From Clostridia bacterium (GTDB taxonomy: Bacteria > Bacillota > Clostridia > UMGS1883): a stretch of 10,804 nt of DNA. The stretch spans positions 1 to 10,804 of the forward strand of contig CAAGBE010000023.1 in NCBI GenBank assembly GCA_900768005.1, given 5' to 3'. The notes under the pieces were generated by a model. That model was given only the letters and a program-made list of their open reading frames with translations, did not search any database and had not been told where the DNA came from. Of the stretch, positions 5,415-10,804 are shown in pieces. The translations under genes and the position numbers were made by a program. Each line of letters starts with the position of its first letter. Position 1 is the stretch's first letter.

Positions 5415-7601
5415 ATGAGTGAAGAAAAAATTTCATTATCTCTGGAGGGCATAACCGAAACTCTGGAAAAAAACTATATGCCCTATGCCATGAGTGTAAT
5501 CATATCCCGTGCAATTCCCGAAATTGACGGTTTTAAGCCGTCACACAGAAAGCTTCTGTACACTATGTACAAGATGGGACTTCTTGGCGGAGGCCGTACC
5601 AAGAGTGCCAACGTTGTAGGCTCTACAATGAAGCTGAACCCCCACGGTGATATGGCAATATATGAAACTATGGTGCGTCTTACCGAGGGACATATGGCAC
5701 TTCTGCACCCTCTTGTTGATTCCAAGGGTAACTTCGGCCGTCATTACAGCAGTAATATGGCGTTTGCGGCATCGCGTTATACCGAGGTAAAGCTTCTTCC
5801 TATCTGTAACGAAATTTTCGGTGACATTGATAAAAACACCGTAGAATTTGTGGATAACTATGACGGCACAATGAAAGAGCCGTCTTTACTCCCCACGGCA
5901 TTTCCCAACATTTTGGTAAATCCCAATCAGGGTATTGCCGTTGGTATGGCGAGCAACATTGCCTCCTTTAATCTTCGTGAAATATGTGCTGCTACAACTG
6001 CACTTCTTAAGGACAAGAATGCAAACCTTGCTGAATTTATTGAGGGACCTGACTTTTCAACAGGCGGTTTTCTTCTTCGCAATGACGAGGTTATGGAGAA
6101 AATTTTCTCCACAGGTACAGGAAGTGTAAAGGTTCGTGCAAAATACAGCTTCGACAAAAAGCAGAATATAATAGAAATAACTGAAATCCCCTACACCACC
6201 ACCATTGAGGCAATCATTGACAAACTGACAGAGCTTATCAAGGGCGGCAAGCTCCGTGACCTTAATGATGTGCGTGACGAAACTGACAAGTCGGGTCTTA
6301 AGATTACATTGGAGCTTAAGAGAGGCGTTGACCCCGAAAAGCTGATGACACGCCTTTACAAGCAGACTCCTTTAGAGGACAGCTTCAGCTGTAATTTCAA
6401 CATTCTCATAAACGGTGAGCCTATGGTAATGGGTGTGAGGGAGATTCTCCGTCATTGGATTGATTTCCGTACAGAATGTATCCGCAGAATGCTCCTTTTC
6501 GATATTGAAAAGAAAGAGGCAAGGCTTCACCTTTTAGAGGGTCTTGAAAAGATACTCCTTGATATTGACAAGGCAATCTACATTGTCCGCAACACTCCCG
6601 AGGATGCAATGGTTGTGCCAAACCTTATGGCAGGCTTTGGAATCGACAAAATTCAGGCAGAATTTGTTGCGGAAATTAAGCTCCGTAATTTAAACAAGGA
6701 ATATATCTTAAAGCGTACAAGCGAGATTGAAAAGCTGATTGAAGAAATTGCCGACCTTAAGAAAACGGCGGAAAGCGATGCAAGAATCCGCAAGCTGATT
6801 GCAAAACAGCTTGACGAAATTGCAAAGAAATACGGCACAGACAGAAAGACCGTAGTTATTGACGCAGGCGAGGAAACAGTTGAGCCTGCGGAAAGCTTTA
6901 TCGAGGACTACAATGTAAAGGTATTTATGACCCGTGAAAACTATTTCAAGAAAATCACCCTTGTTTCACTCCGTGCCGCTTCTGAGCAGAAGTTTAAGGA
7001 GGGTGACTCTCTTCTGTGCGAGGCGGAGGCAACCAACAAGACGGAAATGCTCTTCTTCTCGGACAAGCAGAATGTATATAAGATGAAGCTTTACGATATT
7101 CCCGATACAAAGGCAAGCGCCCTCGGCGAATATCTCCCCAACCTTATCGGTATGGAGCCTGATGAAAAGATACTTTACGCAACACCTGCTTACGATTTCG
7201 GCGGATTTATGCTGTTTGCATTTGAAAGCGGTAAGGTTGCAAAGGTTGATATGAAAGGCTACGAAACAAAAACCAACCGTAAGAAGCTGACAAACGCCTA
7301 CGGCAAGGGCAAGATTATCGGTATGCTCTACTGCAGGGAAGAATGTCAGGTAGCACTGTTCAGTAATATCGACAAGTGCGTGGTATTTAATACAAAGGAT
7401 ATTATGACAAAGACCAGCCGTTCTTCTCAGGGCGTGCAGGTAATGACAATGAGAAGAAAGTCACTTCTCACAAGGATTGAACTTCCCGAAGTTTCCCTTA
7501 AATCCACCGACGGGTATGAGGCAAGGACAATTCCGTCGTCTGGATATTATCTCAAAGATGAGGACAGTTCGACTGTACAAACCACATTGTTTGATGAATA
7601 A
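5415..7601 (+). CDS. parC: DNA topoisomerase IV-type subunit A (ParC-like)
   Basis: The 728-residue breakage-reunion subunit of a type IIA topoisomerase, which with a ParE-type ATPase decatenates and relaxes DNA. The catalytic tyrosine is Y122 in AASRYTEV, preceded by R121. GFKPSHRKLLYTM (39-51), LNPHGDMAIYETMVRL (74-89) and GIAVGMASNI (173-182) are family blocks. Residues about 350-480 form the coiled-coil region. The C-terminal wrapping domain (about 495-690) is short and has no gyrase box (QRRGGKG type), which favours a topo IV-like role over gyrase A. E. coli GyrA S83 and D87 correspond to M80 and E84. The last residues are QTTLFDE. The start is supported by GGAGG at 5403-5407. No parE lies next to it; the partner must be elsewhere. 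The next gene begins nine bases after the stop. Confidence 0.88.
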   Translation: MSEEKISLSLEGITETLEKNYMPYAMSVIISRAIPEIDGFKPSHRKLLYTMYKMGLLGGGRTKSANVVGSTMKLNPHGDMAIYETMVRLTEGHMALLHPLVDSKGNFGRHYSSNMAFAASRYTEVKLLPICNEIFGDIDKNTVEFVDNYDGTMKEPSLLPTAFPNILVNPNQGIAVGMASNIASFNLREICAATTALLKDKNANLAEFIEGPDFSTGGFLLRNDEVMEKIFSTGTGSVKVRAKYSFDKKQNIIEITEIPYTTTIEAIIDKLTELIKGGKLRDLNDVRDETDKSGLKITLELKRGVDPEKLMTRLYKQTPLEDSFSCNFNILINGEPMVMGVREILRHWIDFRTECIRRMLLFDIEKKEARLHLLEGLEKILLDIDKAIYIVRNTPEDAMVVPNLMAGFGIDKIQAEFVAEIKLRNLNKEYILKRTSEIEKLIEEIADLKKTAESDARIRKLIAKQLDEIAKKYGTDRKTVVIDAGEETVEPAESFIEDYNVKVFMTRENYFKKITLVSLRAASEQKFKEGDSLLCEAEATNKTEMLFFSDKQNVYKMKLYDIPDTKASALGEYLPNLIGMEPDEKILYATPAYDFGGFMLFAFESGKVAKVDMKGYETKTNRKKLTNAYGKGKIIGMLYCREECQVALFSNIDKCVVFNTKDIMTKTSRSSQGVQVMTMRRKSLLTRIELPEVSLKSTDGYEARTIPSSGYYLKDEDSSTVQTTLFDE

Positions 7602-7610
7602 GGTATAATT

Positions 7611-8723
7611 ATGATATATATGGATAATTCAGCCACAACTCCGCTTGCGAGTGAAGTTGTGGAAATCGTAACTGAATATATGAAAACATCCTTCGGCAAT
7701 CCGTCAAGCCGTCACACACTCGGGCTTCAGGCGGAAAAAATTGTGACCGAGGCAAGGAAAAAGGTTGCCGCGGCACTTTCAGTAACTCCTGACGAGGTGT
7801 ACTTTACCTCAGGCGGTACTGAAAGTGACAATATCGCAATCCTCGGTGCGGCAAACATCAAAAAGGGCAAGCGGATTGTAACAACCGCTATTGAACATCC
7901 TGCGGTGCTTCGCTGTATGGATTATCTTGAAACGCAGGGCTTTCAGGTGATACGGATAAAGCCACAGCCCGACGGTACGGTTAAATTCACCGACATTGCC
8001 GATGCAATTACCCCCGACACGGTGCTACTGAGCATTATGCACGTAAACAATGAAACGGGTGCGGTAATGCCCGTTGAAAAAATCGGCGGTATTTTAAAGA
8101 GAATTGCCCCGAGGGCACTTTTCCACGTTGACGGAGTGCAGTCATTCGGGCATATTCCCGTTAAACCCTCGGCGTGGGGTATTGACCTCTTTTCCGTAAG
8201 CAGTCATAAAATTCACGGACCGAAGGGAATTGGTGCACTTTATATAAGGAAAGGCGTTTCCTTAAAGCCCACCGTTTTCGGGGGCGGTCAGGAGAAAAAC
8301 ATCCGCAGCGGAACTGAAAATGTTGGTGCTATTGCAGGCTTTGGCAAGGCGTGTGAGCTGATTAATCTTGCCGACGGTACAAAGGTGGCTGAAATCAAGG
8401 AGTATCTTAAAGAAAACCTCCTTAAAATTGACGGCAGTATATATAACGGGGGCGGAGCGAATGAGAGTCCGTATGTTCTCAACATATCATTCGGGAAAAT
8501 CCGTTCGGAAATTATGTTAAATGCTCTTTCCAACGAGGGGATTTATGTGTCAAGCGGTAGTGCCTGTGCATCGGGAAGTCACACAAGCCACGTGCTTTCC
8601 GAAATGAATGTACCCCTCCCCGACAGCGCAATAAGATTCAGTCTGTCAAGGTACAACACTATGGAAGAAGCACAGACCGTTGTGGAAAAAGTAACAGACA
8701 TTGCAAAAAATTTAAGGGTATAA
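7611..8723 (+). CDS. nifS: NifS-type cysteine desulfurase
   Basis: A 370-residue PLP enzyme that takes sulfur from L-cysteine as a persulfide and passes it to an acceptor. It starts with the typical MIYMDNSATTPL. Visible active-site parts are GGTESDN (68-74), H96 in EHPAV, D174 and Q177 in HVDGVQSFG, the PLP lysine K200 in SSHKIHGPKG, R232-containing IRSGTEN, and the sulfur-carrying C319 in SSGSACASGS. Length is normal for the family. It sits nine bases after parC, with only a weak AAGG near the start, and 12 bases before thiI. In Bacillus a dedicated desulfurase (NifZ) beside ThiI supplies sulfur for 4-thiouridine in tRNA; the placement here suggests the same job. A role in Fe-S assembly cannot be excluded. 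Confidence 0.93.
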   Translation: MIYMDNSATTPLASEVVEIVTEYMKTSFGNPSSRHTLGLQAEKIVTEARKKVAAALSVTPDEVYFTSGGTESDNIAILGAANIKKGKRIVTTAIEHPAVLRCMDYLETQGFQVIRIKPQPDGTVKFTDIADAITPDTVLLSIMHVNNETGAVMPVEKIGGILKRIAPRALFHVDGVQSFGHIPVKPSAWGIDLFSVSSHKIHGPKGIGALYIRKGVSLKPTVFGGGQEKNIRSGTENVGAIAGFGKACELINLADGTKVAEIKEYLKENLLKIDGSIYNGGGANESPYVLNISFGKIRSEIMLNALSNEGIYVSSGSACASGSHTSHVLSEMNVPLPDSAIRFSLSRYNTMEEAQTVVEKVTDIAKNLRV

Positions 8724-8735
8724 AGGACAATTATT

Positions 8736-9920
8736 ATGAAAGAAATCATTCTTGTAAAATACGGTGAAATCATCCTCAAGGGGCTTAACAGAAGCAAGTT
8801 TGAGGATATGCTCATAAAAAACATACGAAAAGTTGTAGGCAGAGATAACATCAAGTCAATAAAAAAACAGCAGGCGGTTATCTACATCGACCCTGCCGAC
8901 CACACCGACGCAGATTCCCTTATGGCAAAGCTCCGTAAGGTTTTCGGCATACTTTTCATTGCCAAGGCAGGCGTTTTCCCTAAGGATATGGACGTAATAC
9001 TTTCCGAGGGTGCAGACTATGTATGTGAAAGTATGTACGGTGCGCAGACCTTTAAGGTAGAGGCGAAGAGAAGTGATAAGAAGTTCCCCTTTGATTCCCC
9101 TGCAATCAGCCGTGAAATGGGCGGTGCAATACTTTCAAGGCTTCACAAAATCAAGGTGCAGGTGAAAAATCCCGAAGTTCTTGTCCGTGTTGAAATTCGC
9201 GACAATGAAGCATACGTTTACGCAAACAGCGCACAGTGTGAGGGGCCGGGCGGTATGCCCACAGGCTCCAGCGGAAAGGCGACAATACTCCTTTCGGGCG
9301 GTATTGACAGCCCCGTTGCCGCGTGGATGATTGCAAAAAGAGGTGTCGAGCTTGATGCCGTGCATTTCTTCTCTCCCCCGTATACGAGTGAGAGGGCAAA
9401 GGAAAAGGTAATCGAGCTTGCAAGAATTGTGGCAGGTTATACGGGCAGATTCAACCTTTATATAGTACCGTTTACAGAACAACAGCTTGCAATCCGTGAC
9501 AATTGCCCCGAAGACCATCTGACACTTATTATGAGAAGAATGATGATGATGACGGCGGAGAGAATTGCCCTTAAAAACAATTCCCTTGCACTTATCACGG
9601 GCGAAAGTCTCGGTCAGGTGGCAAGCCAGACTATTCAGGCACTTGGTGTTACAAACGAGGTTATGACCACAATCCCCGTTTTCCGTCCCCTTATCGGAAT
9701 GGACAAGAACGAGATTGTCGACATTGCAAGAAAAATCGGCACATTTGAAACATCTATTCTTCCCTACGAGGATTGCTGTACGGTATTTACTCCCAAGCAC
9801 CCCACAACAAAGCCTACTCTGGAAAAGATTATGGAAAGCCAGAGCAAGATTGATATGGAGTTCTGGGTAAACAAAGCGGTCGAGGAAACTGATTGGGTAC
9901 TGATAGAGCCTGAAAGGTGA
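8736..9920 (+). CDS. thiI: tRNA sulfurtransferase ThiI (4-thiouridine synthesis)
   Basis: A 394-residue enzyme that activates U8 of tRNA with ATP and inserts sulfur to give 4-thiouridine. The N-terminal ferredoxin-like and THUMP regions (about 1-170, with VKYGEIILKG near the start) bind tRNA. The adenylating PP-loop is LSGGIDSP at 186-193. The conserved acceptor cysteine region is YEDCCTVFTPKHP (344-356), with C347/C348 covering the position of the E. coli active-site Cys344. The C-terminal rhodanese domain of E. coli ThiI is absent, as in Bacillus, so a persulfide should come directly from the adjacent desulfurase. AAAGGA at 8722-8727, overlapping the nifS stop, supports the start. Confidence 0.95.
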   Translation: MKEIILVKYGEIILKGLNRSKFEDMLIKNIRKVVGRDNIKSIKKQQAVIYIDPADHTDADSLMAKLRKVFGILFIAKAGVFPKDMDVILSEGADYVCESMYGAQTFKVEAKRSDKKFPFDSPAISREMGGAILSRLHKIKVQVKNPEVLVRVEIRDNEAYVYANSAQCEGPGGMPTGSSGKATILLSGGIDSPVAAWMIAKRGVELDAVHFFSPPYTSERAKEKVIELARIVAGYTGRFNLYIVPFTEQQLAIRDNCPEDHLTLIMRRMMMMTAERIALKNNSLALITGESLGQVASQTIQALGVTNEVMTTIPVFRPLIGMDKNEIVDIARKIGTFETSILPYEDCCTVFTPKHPTTKPTLEKIMESQSKIDMEFWVNKAVEETDWVLIEPER

Positions 9921-9926
9921 ATATAA

Positions 9927-10394
9927 ATGCGAAACGAAGAAATTATTCTTAAATTAGTTGAAAATAACATCACCATTTCCACGGCAGAAAGCTGTACGGG
10001 TGGCTCTCTGGGAAAGATTATCACATCTGTTTCGGGAGTCAGCAGTATTTACGGCTTCGGCTTTATCACCTACGCCAATGAGGCAAAGGAAAAAATCCTC
10101 GGAGTTTCTCACGAAACACTTGAAAGCTATGGTGCGGTAAGCTACCAGACAGCCCTCGAAATGGCAATCGGTGCAAGGAAAGTTTCGGGAAGTGACATTG
10201 CCGTAAGCGTGACGGGAATTGCAGGGCCGGGCGGAGGAACTCCCGAAAAGCCCGTGGGGCTTGTGTATATTGCTATTGCAGATAAAGACGGTGCAGAGTA
10301 CAGAAAACTGAATCTTGACGGCAATCGTGATGAAATACGGGCAAAAACCTGCGACTGTGTTTTCGCTCTTATAAAAGAAAAACTGAATTTTTAA
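9927..10394 (+). CDS. pncC: stand-alone CinA C-terminal domain, NMN amidohydrolase (PncC-type)
   Basis: A 155-residue protein equal to the CinA C-terminal domain. This domain deamidates nicotinamide mononucleotide to nicotinate mononucleotide in the pyridine nucleotide salvage cycle. The hallmark blocks are STAESCTGG (18-26), which carries the active-site serine region, GFITYANEAKEKILGV, and TGIAGPGGGTPEKPVG. The N-terminal MoaB/MogA-like half of full-length CinA is missing, and nothing upstream encodes it: the start lies six bases after the thiI stop, with AGGTGA overlapping that stop as ribosome binding site. It lies just before recA, as full-length cinA does in Bacillus. Confidence 0.92.
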   Translation: MRNEEIILKLVENNITISTAESCTGGSLGKIITSVSGVSSIYGFGFITYANEAKEKILGVSHETLESYGAVSYQTALEMAIGARKVSGSDIAVSVTGIAGPGGGTPEKPVGLVYIAIADKDGAEYRKLNLDGNRDEIRAKTCDCVFALIKEKLNF

Positions 10395-10402
10395 ATTTCC
10401 TA

Positions 10403-10431
10403 TTGACAAAATAAAAAATCCATTCTATAAT
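10403..10431 (+). promoter_or_regulatory. consensus sigma-A promoter of recA
   Basis: TTGACA (10403-10408) and TATAAT (10426-10431) are exact consensus hexamers with a 17-base spacer. No terminator hairpin separates this promoter from pncC, so some read-through from upstream is possible, but recA has its own strong start. Confidence 0.95.
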
Positions 10432-10433
10432 AA

Positions 10434-10445
10434 GAACAGATGTTC
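10434..10445 (+). promoter_or_regulatory. LexA (DinR) SOS box of recA
   Basis: GAACAGATGTTC matches the Gram-positive LexA operator GAACnnnnGTTC, with the outer G of the extended CGAAC...GTTCG form kept on the right side. It starts two bases after the -10 and covers the predicted transcription start, so bound LexA would block polymerase and recA would be induced by DNA damage. Confidence 0.92.
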
Positions 10446-10480
10446 GCATTGTTTACCTCTATTGGAAAGGATTGATATAA

Positions 10481-10767
10481 ATGACAGATGAAAAGAAAGA
10501 AGCCCTTGCCCTTGCCATGAGTCAGATTGAAAAGCAGTTTGGTAAAGGCTCGGTTATGAGATTGGGCGAAAGCGCTCATTACAATGTAGATTCTATTCCC
10601 ACAGGTGCGCTCTCCCTTGATATTGCTCTCGGTATCGGCGGTGTGCCCAAGGGCAGAATTATTGAAATATACGGACCCGAATCCAGCGGTAAGACAACAA
10701 TCGCGCTTCACATAATTGCACAGGCACAGAAAATGGGCGGTGAAGCGGCATTTATTGATGCGGAACA
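10481..10767 (+). CDS. recA: RecA recombinase, N-terminal part, cut by adapter
   Basis: About 95 true codons of RecA, the ATP-dependent strand-exchange filament protein and LexA co-protease. Visible blocks are the N-terminal helix region (QIEKQFGKGSVMRLGE), the Walker A motif GPESSGKTT, and the start of the AAFIDAE segment. In RecA proteins this segment continues with His-Ala, but here codon 96 becomes CAG because the sequence runs into adapter near 10766-10767. GGAAAGGA at 10464-10471, nine bases before the ATG, supports the start. Everything after residue 95 is missing from the window for technical reasons; no real gene truncation is implied. Confidence 0.96.
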
Positions 10768-10804
10768 GATCGGAAGAGCACACGTCTGAACTCCAGTCAC
10801 CACA
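10767..10804 (+). other. Illumina TruSeq adapter contamination
   Basis: Bases 10767-10800 are the 34-base TruSeq read-1 adapter, beginning AGATCGGAAGAGC and ending CTCCAGTCAC. The final CACA (10801-10804) would be the first bases of the library index. The preceding A at 10767 may be genomic or the ligation A. This stretch is a library artefact and should be trimmed. Confidence 0.98.

Noticed and set aside
9135..9800. 221-codon - strand frame inside thiI
   Set aside because: It lies wholly antisense to thiI, which has all family motifs; composition is typical of a shadow frame and it has no ribosome binding site context.
10400..10783. 127-codon - strand frame starting MCSSDL
   Set aside because: Its start lies in the Illumina adapter and the rest is antisense to recA and its promoter.

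Overview
The window looks like part of a contig from a low-GC, spore-forming-lineage Clostridia (Firmicutes). The evidence is a BofA homologue, a recA promoter with a Bacillus-type LexA (DinR) box, strong GGAGG-type ribosome binding sites, consensus sigma-A promoters and low-GC codon use. Family or genus cannot be fixed from the sequence. The last ~38 bases are Illumina TruSeq adapter, not genomic DNA, so this is a short-read (possibly metagenome) contig whose right edge is an artefact inside recA.

Left part (1-2750): the 3' end of a YfcE/YsnB-type metallophosphoesterase is followed by a small two-helix membrane protein. A perfect hairpin terminator lies between that gene and a convergent gene for a large secreted protein. 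The large protein has a signal peptide, a copper-amine-oxidase-type stalk domain, TPR-like helices, a divergent GH26-like glycosidase domain and a C-terminal Ig-like domain.

Middle part (2750-5410): a short bofA-like gene overlaps tail-to-tail with a DUF5662 gene that carries an HD-hydrolase-like His/Asp pattern. Then come tRNA-Arg(CCG) with its terminator and a ~270-base non-coding stretch unusually rich in inverted and direct repeats. Last is a secreted L,D-transpeptidase (YkuD), again with a stalk-like middle domain, driven by a near-perfect promoter.

Right part (5350-10767): a rightward housekeeping series begins at an extended -10 promoter. It runs parC-like topoisomerase A subunit, NifS-type cysteine desulfurase, thiI and a stand-alone CinA C-terminal domain (pncC-type), with 6-12 base gaps. 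recA follows under its own consensus promoter with a LexA box at the start point, and is cut off after about 95 codons. The desulfurase and ThiI form a sulfur-transfer pair for 4-thiouridine in tRNA; pncC next to recA is a conserved Firmicutes arrangement.

Most of the window is ordinary chromosomal core. The parts that merit a second look are the structured element at 3827-4097, the HD-like reading of DUF5662, the divergent GH26-like enzyme, a possible clamp-binding tail on the topoisomerase subunit, and the adapter at the right end. I found no clear new multi-gene system.
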